A stretch of 64,000 nt of DNA from NCBI RefSeq assembly GCF_051014685.1, contig NW_027478762.1, forward strand, positions 515,967-579,966. The letters run 5' to 3'. The notes below the pieces were generated by a model. It made no database searches, was not told the DNA's origin, and saw only the letters and a program-made list of their open reading frames with translations. Below, piece by piece: positions 25,527 through 39,700 of the stretch. The stretch is from Ptiloglossa arizonensis. Taxonomy: Eukaryota; Arthropoda; Insecta; Hymenoptera; Colletidae. A program made the translations under genes and the position numbers. The number at the start of each line of letters is the position of its first letter. Position 1 is the first letter of the stretch.

Positions 25527-28500
25527 CCACCAAATTTTTCGCAAGTTTGATACTCGAAACCAATAACTACCATGGGTCTAGGGCAAAAATACACATACCT
25601 TTGTAGTCGGACGAGTTTCTGGTTTCAGATGCAACAGGAATTTCTCGAGTTCGTCAATCCGTTCGCGAGATATGGGAGCTTGAAGGTAAGGAATGGTTGA
25701 GAAACCATCAAAATTTTCGCAAGTCTGATTCTCGAAACAAATAACTACTATGGCCTAGGACGAAAATACACGTACCGTTGTAATCGGACGAGATTCTGGT
25801 TTCAGATGCAACAGGAATTTCTCGAGTTCATCAATCCGTTCGCGAGATATGGTAGTTTGAAATTAAGGCACTGTTGAGAAGCCATCAAAATTTTCGCAAG
25901 CCTGATACTCGAAACCAATAACTACAAAGGCTTGGGGGAAAAATACACATACCGTTGCAATCGGGAGAGTTTCTTCTTCCAGATGCAACAGGAATTTCTC
26001 GAGTTCGTCAATCCGTTCGCGAGATATGGGAGTTTGAAGTTAAGGAATGGTTGAGAAACCATCAAAATTTTGGCAATTCTGATGCTAGAAACAAATAACT
26101 GGAATGACCTAGGGGAAAAGTACACACACCATTGTAATCGGTGGAGTTTCTACTTTCAAATGCAACAGGAAATAATCGAGTTCGTCAATCCGTTCGCGAG
26201 ATATGGGAGTTTGAAGTTAAGGAATGGTTGAGAAACCATTAAAATTTTCGCAAGTTTGATACTCGTAACCAATAACAATTATGGCCTAGGGCAAAAATAC
26301 ATATACCGTTGTAATCGGACGAGTTTCTGGTTTCAGATGCAACAGGAATTTCTCGAGTTCGTCAATCCGTTCGCGAGATATGGGAGCTTGAAGTTAAGGA
26401 ATGGTTGAGAAACCACCAAATTTTTCGCAAGTTTGATACTCGAAACCAATAACTACCATGGGTCTAGGGCAAAAATACACATACCTTTGTAATCGGACGA
26501 GTTTCTGGTTTCAGATGCAACAGGAATTTCTCGAGTTCGTCAATCCGTTCGCGAGATACGGGAGCTTGAAGTTAAGGAATGGTTGAGAAACCATAAAAAT
26601 TTTCGCAAGTCTGACACTCGAAACCAATAACTACAATGGCCTAGGGCAAAAATACACATACCGTTGTAATCGGACGAGTTTCTGGTTTCACATGCAACAG
26701 GAATTTCTCGAGTTCGCTAATCCGTTCGCGAGATATGGGAGTTTGAAGTTAATGAATGGTTCAGAAACCATCAAAATTTTCGCAAGTCCGATACTCGGAA
26801 CCAATAACTACCATGGCCTAGGGGAAAAATGCACATACCTTTGTCATCGGGAGAGTTTCTACTTCCAGTTTCAACCGGAATTTCTCGAGTTCGTCAATCC
26901 GTTCGCGAGATATGGGAGTTTGAAATTAAGGCACTGTTGAGAAACCATCAAAATTTTCGCAAGTCTGATACTCGAAACCAATAACAACAAAGGCTTGGGG
27001 GAAAAATACACATACCGTTGTAATCGGGAGAGGTTCTTCTTACAGAAGCAACAGGAATTTCTCGAGTTCGTCATTCCGTTCGCTAGATATGGGAGTTTGA
27101 AGTTAAGGAATGGTTGAGAAACCATCAAAATTTTCGCAAGTTTGATACTCGAAACCAATAACTACTATGGCCTAGGGGGAAAATACACATACCGTTGTAA
27201 TTGGGAGAGTTTCTACTTTCGGATGCAACAGGAATTTCTCGAGTTCGTCAATCCGTTCGCGAGATATGGGAGCTTGAAATTAAGGAATGGTTGAGAAACC
27301 ATCACAATTTTCGCAAGTCTGTTACACGAAACCAATTTCTACTATGGCCTAGGGGAAAAATACACATACCGTTGTAATCGGACGAGTTTCAACTTTCAGA
27401 TGCAACAGGAATTTCTCGAGTTCGTCAATCCGTTCGCGAGATATGGGAGTTTGAAGTTAAGGAATGGCTGAGAAACCATCAAAATTTTGGCAATTCTGAT
27501 GCTAGAAACGAATAACTGGAATGACCTACGGGAAAAGTACACACACCATTGTAATCGGTGGAGTTTCTACTTTCAAATGCAACAGGAAATAATCGAGTTC
27601 GTCAATCCGTTCGCGAGATATGGGAGTTTGAAGTTAAGGAATGGTTGAGAAACCATCAAAATTTTCGCAAGTTTGATACTCGTAACCAGTAACTACTATG
27701 GCCTAGGGCAAAAATACATATACCGTTGTAATCGGACGAGTTTCTGGTTTCAGACGCAACAGGAATTTCTCGACTTTGTCAATCCGTTCGCGAGATATGG
27801 GAGCTTGAAGTTAAGGAATGGTTGAGAAACCATCAAAATTTTCGCAAGTCTGATTCTCGAAACCAATAACTACTATGGCATAGGGCAAAAATACACGTAC
27901 CGTTGTAAACGGACGAGTTTCTGGTTTCAGATGCAACAGGAATTTCTCGAGTTCGTCAATCCGTTCGCGAGATATGGGAGTTTGATGTTAAGGAATGGTT
28001 GAGAAACCATCAAATTTTTCGCAAGTTTGATACTCGAAACCTATAACTACAATGGCCTAGGGGAAAAATAGACATACCGTTGTAATCGGGAGAGTTTCTA
28101 CTTTCAGATGCAACAGAAATTTTTCGGATTCGTCAATCCCTTCGCGAAATATGGGAGTTTGGAGTTAAGGAATGGTTGAGAAACCATAAAAATTTTCGCT
28201 GGTCTGATACTCGAAACCAATAACTGGAATGACCTAGGGCAAAAATACACATACCGTTGTAATCGGACGAGTTTCTGGTTTCACATGCAACAGGAATTTC
28301 TCGAGTTCGCCAATCCGTTCGCGAGATATGGGAGTTTGAAGTTAATGAATGGTTCAGAAACCATCAAAATTTTCGCAAGTCCGATACTCGGAACCAATAA
28401 CTACCATGGCCTAGGGGAAAAATGCACATACCTTTGTAATCGGGAGAGTTTCTTCTTCCAGATGCAACAGGAATTTCTCGAGTTCGTCAATCCGTTCGCG

Positions 28501-29041
28501 AGATATGGGAGTTTGAAGTTAAGGAATGGTTGAGAAACCATCAAAATTTTCGCAAGTTTGATACTCGAAACCAATAACTACTATGGCCTAGGGGAAAAAT
28601 ACACATACCGTTGTAATTGGGAGAGTTTCTACTTTCGGATGCAACAGGAATTTCTCGAGTTCGTCAATCCGTTCGCGAGATATGGGAGCTTGAAATTAAG
28701 GAATGGTTGAGAAACCATCACAATTTTCGCAAGTCTGATACTCGAAACCAATTTCCACTATGGCCTAGCGCAAAAATACACATACCGTTGTAATCGGACG
28801 AGTTTCAACTTTCAGATGCAACAGGAATTTCACGAGTTCGTCAATCCGTTCGCGAGATATGGGAGTTTGAAGTTAAGGAATGGTTGAGAAACCATCAAAA
28901 TTTTGGCAATTCTGATGCTAGAAACGAATAACCGGAATGACCTAGGGGAAAAGTACATGCACCATTGTAATCGGTGGAGTTTCTGCTTTCAAATGCAACA
29001 GGAATTTCTCGAGTTCGTCAATCCGTTCGCGAGATATGGGA
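25527..29041. repeat. Irregular block opening the second monomer domain
   Basis: About 20 monomers. From here GGACGAGTTTCTGGTTTCAG, GGGAGAGTTTC, GGCTTGGGGG, GGAAATAATCGAG and GCAAGTTTGATACTCG become common, while GGGCTAGTTTC disappears. Parts are colinear with distant segments: 26692-28533 with 57321-59149 (offset about 30.6 kb), and 28285-28533 with 36426-36674 and 41381-41629. A one-base insertion variant ACCATGGGTCTAGGG first appears near 25570. Confidence 0.85.
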
Positions 29042-30280
29042 GTTTAAAGTTAAGGAATGGTTGAGAAACCACCAAAAAATTGGCAAGTCTGATTCTCGAA
29101 ACCGATAACTACTATGACCTAGGGCAAAAATACACATACCGTTGTAATCGGGCGAGTATCTGTTCTCAGATGCAATAGGAAATTCTCGAGTTCATTAATC
29201 CGTTCGCGAGATATGGGAGTTTGAAGTTAAGGAATGGTTGAGAAACCATCAAATTTTTCGCAAGTTTGATACTCGAAACCAATAACTACAATGGCCTAGG
29301 GGAAAAATACACATACCGTTGTAATCGGACGAGTTTCTGGTTTCAGATGCAACAGGAATTTCTCGAGTTCGAAAATCCGTTCGCGAGATATGGGAATTCG
29401 AAGTTAAGGAATGGTTGAGAAACCATCAAAACTTTCGCAAGTTTGATACTCGTAACCAATAACTACTATGGTCTAGGGGAAAAAAACACATACCGTTGTA
29501 ATTGGGAGAGTTTCTACTTTCGGATGCAACAGGAATTTCTCGAGTTCGTCAATCCGTTCGCGAGATATGGGAGCTTGAAATTAAGGAATGGTTGAGAAAC
29601 CATCACAATTTTCGCAAGTCTGATACTCGAAACCAATAACTACTATGGCCTGGGGGAAAAATACACATACCGTTGTAATCGGACGAGTTTCAACTTTCAG
29701 ATGCAACAGGAATTTCTCGAGTTCGTCAATCCGTTCGCGAGATATGGGAGTTTGAAGTTAAGGAATGGTTGAGAAACCATCAAAATTTTGGCAATTCTGA
29801 TGCTAGAAACGAATAACTGGAATGACCTAGGGGAAAAGTACACACACCATTGTAATCGGTGGAGTTTCTACTTTCAAATGCAACAGGAAATAATCGAGTT
29901 CGTCAATCCGTTCGCGAGATATGGGAGTTTGAAGTTAAGGAATGGTTGAGAAACCATCAAAATTTTCGCAAGTTTGATACTCGTAACCAATAACTACTAT
30001 GGCCTAGGGCAAAAATACACATACCGTTGTAATCGGGAGAGTTTCTACTTTCAGATGCAACAGAAATTTTTCGGATTCGTCAATCTCTTCGCGAAATATG
30101 GGAGTTTGAAGTTAAGGAATGGTTGAGAAACCATAAAAATTTTCGCAAATCTGACACTCGAAACCAATAACTATAATGGCCTAGGGCAAAAATACACATA
30201 CCGTTGTAATCGGACGAGTTTCTGGTTTCACATGCAACAGGAATTTCTCGAGTTCGCCAATCCGTTCGCGAGATATGGGA
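29042..30280. repeat. 7-mer tandem duplication, copy A (1239 bp)
   Basis: Seven monomers, exactly 7 x 177. It begins at the GTTTAAAGTTAAGG variant followed by CACCAAAAAATTGGC, and includes GTTCTCAGATGCAATAGG, GTTCGAAAATCCG, GGTCTAGGGGAAAAAAAC and CCTGGGGGAAAA. All recur 1239 bp downstream. Small differences are visible, for example GAGTATCTGTTC here and GAGTTTCTGTTC in the second copy. Confidence 0.88.
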
Positions 30281-31519
30281 GTTTAAAGTTAAGGAATGGT
30301 TGAGAAACCACCAAAAAATTGGCAAGTCTGATTCTCGAAACCGATAACTACTATGACCTAGGGCAAAGATACACATACCGTTGTAATCGGGCGAGTTTCT
30401 GTTCTCAGATGCAATAGGAAATTCTCGAGTTCATTAATCCGTTCGCGAGATATGGGAGTTTGAAGTTAAGGAATGGTTGAGAAACCATCAAATTTTTCGC
30501 AAGTTTGATACTCGAAACCAATAACTACAATGGCCTAGGGGAAAAATACACATACCGTTGTAATCGGACGAGTTTCTGGTTTCAGATGCAACAGGAATTT
30601 CTCGAGTTCGAAAATCCGTTCGCGAGATATGGGAATTCGAAGTTAAGGAATGGTTGAGAAACCATCAAAACTTTCGCAAGTTTGATACTCGTAACCAATA
30701 ACTACTATGGTCTAGGGGAAAAAAACACATACCGTTGTAATTGGGAGAGTTTCTACTTTCGGATGCAACAGGAATTTCTCGAGTTCGTCAATCCGTTCGC
30801 GAGATATGGGAGCTTGAAATTAAGGAATGGTTGAGAAACCATCACAATTTTCGCAAGTCTGATACTCGAAACCAATAACTACTATGGCCTGGGGGAAAAA
30901 TACACATACCGTTGTAATCGGACGAGTTTCAACTTTCAGATGCAACAGGAATTTCTCGAGTTCGTCAATCCGTTCGCGAGATATGGGAGTTTGAAGTTAA
31001 GGAATGGTTGAGAAACCATCAAAATTTTGGCAATTCTGATGCTAGAAACGAATAACTGGAATGACCTAGGGGAAAAGTACACACACCATTGTAATCGGTG
31101 GAGTTTCTACTTTCAAATGCAACAGGAAATAATCGAGTTCGTCAATCCGTTCGCGAGATATGGGAGTTTGAAGTTAAGGAATGGTTGAGAAACCATCAAA
31201 ATTTTCGCAAGTTTGATACTCGTAACCAATAACTACTATGGCCTAGGGCAAAAATACACATACCGTTGTAATCGGGAGAGTTTCTACTTTCAGATGCAAC
31301 AGAAATTTTTCGGATTCGTCAATCTCTTCGCGAAATATGGGAGTTTGAAGTTAAGGAATGGTTGAGAAACCATAAAAATTTTCGCAAATCTGACACTCGA
31401 AACCAATAACTATAATGGCCTAGGGCAAAAATACACATACCGTTGTAATCGGACGAGTTTCTGGTTTCACATGCAACAGGAATTTCTCGAGTTCGCCAAT
31501 CCGTTCGCGAGATATGGGA
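30281..31519. repeat. 7-mer tandem duplication, copy B (1239 bp)
   Basis: Directly adjacent second copy. GTTTAAAGTT is at 29042 and 30281. At the end the sequence continues with GTTTGAAGTTAAGGAGTGG instead of a third GTTTAAAGTT, which fixes the breakpoint near 31519. This copy also forms the left part of the 6.4-kb unit that starts at about 30394. Confidence 0.88.
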
Positions 31520-34500
31520 GTTTGAAGTTAAGGAGTGGTTCAGAAACCATCAAAATTTTCGCAAGTTTGACACTCGTAACCAATAACTACTCTGGCCTAG
31601 GGGAAAAATACATATACCGTTGTAATCGGACAAGTTTCTGGTTTCAGATGCAACAGGAATTTCTCGAGTTCGTCAATCCGTTCGCGAGATATGGGAGCTT
31701 GAAGTTAAGGAATGGTTGAGAAACCATCAAAATTTTCGCAAGTCTGATTCTCGAAAAAATAACTACTATGGCCTAGGGCAAAAATACACGTACCTTTGTA
31801 ATCGGACGAGTTTCTGGTTTCAGATGCAACAGGAATTTCTCGAGTTCGTCAATCCGTTCGCGAGATATGGGAGTTTGAAATTAAGGCACTGTTGAGAAAC
31901 CAACAAAATTTTCGCAAGTCTGATACACGAAACCAATAACAACAAAGGCTTTGGGGAAAAATACACATACCGTTGTAATCGGGAGAGTTTCTTCTTCCAG
32001 ATGCAACAGGAATTTCTCGAGTTCGTCAATCCGTTCGCGAGATATGGGAGTTTGAAGTTAAGGAATGGTTGAGAAACCATCAAAATTTTCGCAAGTTTGA
32101 TACTCGAAACCAATAACTACTATCGCCTAGGGGAAAAATACACATACCGTTGTAATTGGGAGAGATTCTACTTTCGGATGCAACAGGAATTTCTCGAGTT
32201 CGTCAATCCGTTCGCGAGATATGGGAGCTTGAAATTAAGGAATGGTTGAGAAACCATCACAATTTTCGCAAGTCTGATACTCGAAACCAATTTCCACTAT
32301 GGCCTAGCGGAAAAATACACATAACGTTGTAATCGGACGAGTTTCAACTTTCAGATGCAACAGGAATTTCTCGAGTTCGTCAATCCGTTCGCGAGATATG
32401 GGAGTTTGAAGTTAAGGAATGGTTGAGAAACCATCAAAATTTTGGCAATTCTGATGCTAGAAACGAATAACCGGAATGACCTAGGGGAAAAGTACACGCA
32501 CCATTGTAATCGGTGGAGTTTCTGCTTTCAAATGCAACAGGAATTTCTCGAGTTCGTCAATCCGTTCGCGAGATATGGGAGTTTAAAGTTAAGGAATGGT
32601 TGAGAAACCACCAAAAAATTCGCAAGTCTGATTCTCGAAACCGATAACTACTATGACCTAGGGCAAAAATACACATACCGTTGTAATCGGACGAGTTTCT
32701 GCTTTCAGATGCAACAGGAATTTCTCGAGTTCGTCAATCCGTTCGCGAGATATGGGAGTTTGAAATTAAGGAACTGTTGAGAAACCATCAAAATTTTCGC
32801 AAGTTTGATACTCGAAACCAATAACTACAATGGCCTAGGGGAAAAATACACATACCGTTGTAATCGGGAGAGTTTCTACTTCCAGATTCAACCGGAATTT
32901 CTCGAGTTCGTCAATCCGTTCGCGAGATATGGGAGTTTGAAGTTAAGGAATGGTTGAGAAACCATCAAATTTTTCGCAAGTTGGATACTCGAAACCAATA
33001 ACTACAATGGTCTAGGGGAAAAATACACAAACCGTTGTAATCGGGAGAGTTTCTACTTTCAGATGCAACAGAAATTTTTCGGATTCGTCAAACCTTTCGC
33101 GAAATATTGGAGTTTGGATTTAAGGAATGGTTGAGAAACCATAAAAATTTTCGCAAGTCTGACACTCGAAACCAATTACTACTATGGCCAAGGGCAAAAA
33201 TACACATACCGTTGTAATCGGGCGAGTTTCTGTTCTCAGATGCAATAGGAAATTCTCGAGTTCATTAATCCGTTCGCGAGATATGGGAGTTTGAAATTAA
33301 GGCACTGTTGAGAAACCAACAAAATTTTCGCAAGTCTGATACACGAAACCAATAACAACAAAGGCTTTGGGGAAAAATACACATACCGTTGTAATCGGGA
33401 GAGTTTCTTCTTCCAGATGCAACAGGAATTTCTCGAGTTCGTCAATCCGTTCGCGAGATATGGGAGTTTGAAGTTAAGGAATGGTTGAGAAACCATCAAA
33501 ATTTTCGCAAGTTTGATACTCGAAACCAATAACTACTATCGCCTAGGGGAAAAATACACATACCGTTGTAATTGGGAGAGATTCTACTTTCGGATGCAAC
33601 AGGAATTTCTCGAGTTCGTCAATCCGTTCGCGAGATATGGGAGCTTGAAATTAAGGAATGGTTGAGAAACCATCACAATTTTCGCAAGTCTGATACTCGA
33701 AACCAATTTCCACTATGGCCTAGCGGAAAAATACACATAACGTTGTAATCGGACGAGTTTCAACTTTCAGATGCAACAGGAATTTCTCGAGTTCGTCAAT
33801 CCGTTCGCGAGATATGGGAGTTTGAAGTTAAGGAATGGTTGAGAAACCATCAAAATTTTGGCAATTCTGATGCTAGAAACGAATAACCGGAATGACCTAG
33901 GGGAAAAGTACACGCACCATTGTAATCGGTGGAGTTTCTGCTTTCAAATGCAACAGGAATTTCTCGAGTTCGTCAATCCGTTCGCGAGATATGGGAGTTT
34001 AAAGTTAAGGAATGGTTGAGAAACCACCAAAAAATTCGCAAGTCTGATTCTCGAAACCGATAACTACTATGACCTAGGGCAAAAATACACATACCGTTGT
34101 AATCGGACGAGTTTCTGCTTTCAGATGCAACAGGAATTTCTCGAGTTCGTCAATCCGTTCGCGAGATATGGGAGTTTGAAATTAAGGAACTGTTGAGAAA
34201 CCATCAAAATTTTCGCAAGTTTGATACTCGAAACCAATAACTACAATGGCCTAGGGGAAAAATACACATACCGTTGTAATCGGGAGAGTTTCTACTTCCA
34301 GATTCAACCGGAATTTCTCGAGTTCGTCAATCCGTTCGCGAGATATGGGAGTTTGAAGTTAAGGAATGGTTGAGAAACAATCAAATTTTTCGCAAGTTTG
34401 ACACTCGAAACCAATAACTACAATGGCCTAGGGCAAAAATACACATGCCGTTGTAAACGGACGAGTTTCTGGTTTCACATGCAACAGGAATTTCTCGAGT

Positions 34501-36764
34501 TCGCCAATCCGTTCGCGAGATATGGGAGTTTGCAGTTAAGGAGTGGTTCAGAAACCATCAAAATTTTCGCAAGTCCGATACGCGAAACCAATAACTACCA
34601 TGGCCTAGGGGAAAAATGCACATACCTTTGTAATCGGGAGAGTTTCTACTTCCAGATTCAACAGGAATTTCTCGAGTTCGTCAATCCGTTCGCGAGATAT
34701 GGGAGTTTGAAGTTAAGGAATGGTTGAGAAACCATCAAATTTTTCGCAAGTTGGATACTCGAAACCAATAACTACAATGGTCTAGGGGAAAAATACACAA
34801 ACCGTTGTAATCGGGAGAGTTTCTACTTTCAGATGCAACAGAAATTTTTCGGATTCGTCAAACCTTTCGCGAAATATTGGAGTTTGGATTTAAGGAATGG
34901 TTGAGAAACCATAAAAATTTTCGCAAGTCTGACACTCGAAACCAATTACTACTATGGCCAAGGGCAAAAATACACATACCGTTGTAATCGGGCGAGTTTC
35001 TGTTCTCAGATGCAATAGGAAATTCTCGAGTTCATTAATCCGTTCGCGAGATATGGGAGTTTGAAGTTAAGGAATGGTTGAGAAACCATCAAAATTTTCG
35101 CTGGTCTGATACTCGAAACCAATAACTGGAATGGCCTACGGCAAAAATACACATACCTTTGTAATCGGGCGAGTTTCTGCTTTCAGATGCAACAGAAATT
35201 TTTCGGATTCGTCAGTCCGTTCGCGAGATATGGGAGTTTGAAGTTAAGGAATGGTTGAGAAACCATCAAATTTTTCGCAAGTTTGATACTCGAAACCAAT
35301 AACTACAATTGCCTAGGGGAAAAATACACATACCGTTGTAATTGGGAGAGTTTCTACTTTCAGATGCAACAGGAATTTCTCGAGTTCGTCAATCCGTTCG
35401 CGAGATATGGGAGCTTGAAATTAAGGAATGGTTGAGAAACCATCACAATTTTCGCAAGTCTGTTACACGAAACCAATTTCTACTATGGCCTAGGGGAAAA
35501 ATACACATACCGTTGTAATCGGACGAGTTTCAACTTTCAGATGCGACAGGAATTTCTCGAGTTCGTCAATCCGTTCGCGAGATATGGGAGTTTGAAGTTA
35601 AGGAATGGTTGAGAAACCATCAAAATTTTGGCAATTCTGATGCTAGAAACGAATAACTGGAATGACCTACGGGAAAAGTACACACACCTTTGTAATCGGT
35701 GGAGTTTCTACTTTCAAATGCAACAGGAAATAATCGAGTTCGTCAATCCGTTCGCGAGATATGGGAGTTTGAAGTTAAGGAATGGTTGAGAAACCATCAA
35801 AATTTTCGCAAGTTTGATACTCGTAACCAGTAACTACTATGGCCTAGGGCAAAAATACATATACCGTTGTAATCGGACGAGTTTCTGGTTTCAGACGCAA
35901 CAGGAATTTCTCGACTTTGTCAATCCGTTCGCGAGATATGGGAGCTTGAAGTTAAGGAATGGTTGAGAAACCATCAAAATTTTCGCAAGTCTGATTCTCG
36001 AAACCAATAACTACTATGGCATAGGGCAAAAATACACGTACCGTTGTAAACGGACGAGTTTCTGGTTTCAGATGCAACAGGAATTTCTCGAGTTCGTCAA
36101 TCCGTTCGCGAGATATGGGAGTTTGATGTTAAGGAATGGTTGAGAAACCATCAAATTTTTCGCAAGTTTGATACTCGAAACCTATAACTACAATGGCCTA
36201 GGGGAAAAATAGACATACCGTTGTAATCGGGAGAGTTTCTACTTTCAGATGCAACAGAAATTTTTCGGATTCGTCAATCCCTTCGCGAAATATGGGAGTT
36301 TGGAGTTAAGGAATGGTTGAGAAACCATAAAAATTTTCGCTGGTCTGATACTCGAAACCAATAACTGGAATGACCTAGGGCAAAAATACACATACCGTTG
36401 TAATCGGACGAGTTTCTGGTTTCACATGCAACAGGAATTTCTCGAGTTCGCCAATCCGTTCGCGAGATATGGGAGTTTGAAGTTAATGAATGGTTCAGAA
36501 ACCATCAAAATTTTCGCAAGTCCGATACTCGGAACCAATAACTACCATGGCCTAGGGGAAAAATGCACATACCTTTGTAATCGGGAGAGTTTCTTCTTCC
36601 AGATGCAACAGGAATTTCTCGAGTTCGTCAATCCGTTCGCGAGATATGGGAGTTTGAAGTTAAGGAATGGTTGAGAAACCATCAAAATTTTCGCAAGTTT
36701 GATACTCGAAACCAATAACTACTATGGCCTAGGGGAAAAATACACATACCTTTGTAGTCGGACG
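30394..36764. repeat. Large HOR unit, version 1 (6371 bp, 36 monomers)
   Basis: Markers at its left edge (GTTTCTGTTCTCAGATGC followed by GAGTTCATTAATCCG) return 6371 bp later at 36765. The order of monomers then follows that of the next unit, with offset 6371 up to about 32957 and 4955 from 33267. The difference of 1416 bp equals eight monomers, which are duplicated only in this version. It is one of three versions of the same large unit in 30.4-45.4 kb. Confidence 0.82.
31851..34395. repeat. 8-mer tandem duplication inside large unit (1416 bp)
   Basis: Copy A spans about 31851-33266 and copy B about 33267-34395 (partial), at an offset of exactly 1416 bp, or 8 x 177. Shared markers are AAGGCACTGTTGAG, GGCTTTGGGGAAAAA, CTATCGCC, GGCCTAGCGG, CATAACGTTG and AAAAAATTCGC. 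The copies part at CCATCAAATTTTTCG versus CAATCAAATTTTTCG. Later versions of the unit hold this block once. Confidence 0.87.
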
Positions 36765-39700
36765 AGTTTCTGTTCTCAGATGCAATAGGAAATTCTCGAG
36801 TTCATTAATCCGTTCGCGAGATATGGGAGTTTGAAGTTAAGGAATGGTTGAGAAACCATCAAATTTTTCGCAAGTTTGATACTCGAAACCAATAACTACA
36901 ATGGCCTAGGGGAAAAATACACATACCGTTGTAATCGGACGAGTTTCTGGTTTCAGATGCAACAGGAATTTCTCGAGTTCGAAAATCCGTTCGCGAGATA
37001 TGGGAATTCGAAGTTAAGGAATGGTTGAGAAACCATCAAAACTTTCGCAAGTTTGATACTCGTAACCAATAACTACTATGGTCTAGGGGAAAAAAACACA
37101 TACCGTTGTAATTGGGAGAGTTTCTACTTTCGGATGCAACAGGAATTTCTCGAGTTCGTCAATCCGTTCGCGAGATATGGGAGCTTGAAATTAAGGAATG
37201 GTTGAGAAACCATCACAATTTTCGCAAGTCTGATACTCGAAACCAATAACTACTATGGCCTGGGGGAAAAATACACATACCGTTGTAATCGGACGAGTTT
37301 CAACTTTCAGATGCAACAGGAATTTCTCGAGTTCGTCAATCCGTTCGCGAGATATGGGAGTTTGAAGTTAAGGAATGGTTGAGAAACCATCAAAATTTTG
37401 GCAATTCTGATGCTAGAAACGAATAACTGGAATGACCTAGGGGAAAAGTACACACACCATTGTAATCGGTGGAGTTTCTACTTTCAAATGCAACAGGAAA
37501 TAATCGAGTTCGTCAATCCGTTCGCGAGATATGGGAGTTTGAAGTTAAGGAATGGTTGAGAAACCATCAAAATTTTCGCAAGTTTGATACTCGTAACCAA
37601 TAACTACTATGGCCTAGGGCAAAAATACACATACCGTTGTAATCGGGAGAGTTTCTACTTTCAGATGCAACAGAAATTTTTCGGATTCGTCAATCTCTTC
37701 GCGAAATATGGGAGTTTGAAGTTAAGGAATGGTTGAGAAACCATAAAAATTTTCGCAAATCTGACACTCGAAACCAATAACTATAATGGCCTAGGGCAAA
37801 AATACACATACCGTTGTAATCGGACGAGTTTCTGGTTTCACATGCAACAGGAATTTCTCGAGTTCGCCAATCCGTTCGCGAGATATGGGAGTTTGAAGTT
37901 AAGGAGTGGTTCAGAAACCATCAAAATTTTCGCAAGTTTGACACTCGTAACCAATAACTACTCTGGCCTAGGGGAAAAATACATATACCGTTGTAATCGG
38001 ACAAGTTTCTGGTTTCAGATGCAACAGGAATTTCTCGAGTTCGTCAATCCGTTCGCGAGATATGGGAGCTTGAAGTTAAGGAATGGTTGAGAAACCATCA
38101 AAATTTTCGCAAGTCTGATTCTCGAAAAAATAACTACTATGGCCTAGGGCAAAAATACACGTACCTTTGTAATCGGACGAGTTTCTGGTTTCAGATGCAA
38201 CAGGAATTTCTCGAGTTCGTCAATCCGTTCGCGAGATATGGGAGTTTGAAATTAAGGCACTGTTGAGAAACCAACAAAATTTTCGCAAGTCTGATACACG
38301 AAACCAATAACAACAAAGGCTTTGGGGAAAAATACACATACCGTTGTAATCGGGAGAGTTTCTTCTTCCAGATGCAACAGGAATTTCTCGAGTTCGTCAA
38401 TCCGTTCGCGAGATATGGGAGTTTGAAGTTAAGGAATGGTTGAGAAACCATCAAAATTTTCGCAAGTTTGATACTCGAAACCAATAACTACTATCGCCTA
38501 GGGGAAAAATACACATACCGTTGTAATTGGGAGAGATTCTACTTTCGGATGCAACAGGAATTTCTCGAGTTCGTCAATCCGTTCGCGAGATATGGGAGCT
38601 TGAAATTAAGGAATGGTTGAGAAACCATCACAATTTTCGCAAGTCTGATACTCGAAACCAATTTCCACTATGGCCTAGCGGAAAAATACACATAACGTTG
38701 TAATCGGACGAGTTTCAACTTTCAGATGCAACAGGAATTTCTCGAGTTCGTCAATCCGTTCGCGAGATATGGGAGTTTGAAGTTAAGGAATGGTTGAGAA
38801 ACCATCAAAATTTTGGCAATTCTGATGCTAGAAACGAATAACCGGAATGACCTAGGGGAAAAGTACACGCACCATTGTAATCGGTGGAGTTTCTGCTTTC
38901 AAATGCAACAGGAATTTCTCGAGTTCGTCAATCCGTTCGCGAGATATGGGAGTTTAAAGTTAAGGAATGGTTGAGAAACCACCAAAAAATTCGCAAGTCT
39001 GATTCTCGAAACCGATAACTACTATGACCTAGGGCAAAAATACACATACCGTTGTAATCGGACGAGTTTCTGCTTTCAGATGCAACAGGAATTTCTCGAG
39101 TTCGTCAATCCGTTCGCGAGATATGGGAGTTTGAAATTAAGGAACTGTTGAGAAACCATCAAAATTTTCGCAAGTTTGATACTCGAAACCAATAACTACA
39201 ATGGCCTAGGGGAAAAATACACATACCGTTGTAATCGGGAGAGTTTCTACTTCCAGATTCAACCGGAATTTCTCGAGTTCGTCAATCCGTTCGCGAGATA
39301 TGGGAGTTTGAAGTTAAGGAATGGTTGAGAAACAATCAAATTTTTCGCAAGTTTGACACTCGAAACCAATAACTACAATGGCCTAGGGCAAAAATACACA
39401 TGCCGTTGTAAACGGACGAGTTTCTGGTTTCACATGCAACAGGAATTTCTCGAGTTCGCCAATCCGTTCGCGAGATATGGGAGTTTGCAGTTAAGGAGTG
39501 GTTCAGAAACCATCAAAATTTTCGCAAGTCCGATACGCGAAACCAATAACTACCATGGCCTAGGGGAAAAATGCACATACCTTTGTAATCGGGAGAGTTT
39601 CTACTTCCAGATTCAACAGGAATTTCTCGAGTTCGTCAATCCGTTCGCGAGATATGGGAGTTTGAAGTTAAGGAATGGTTGAGAAACCATCAAATTTTTC

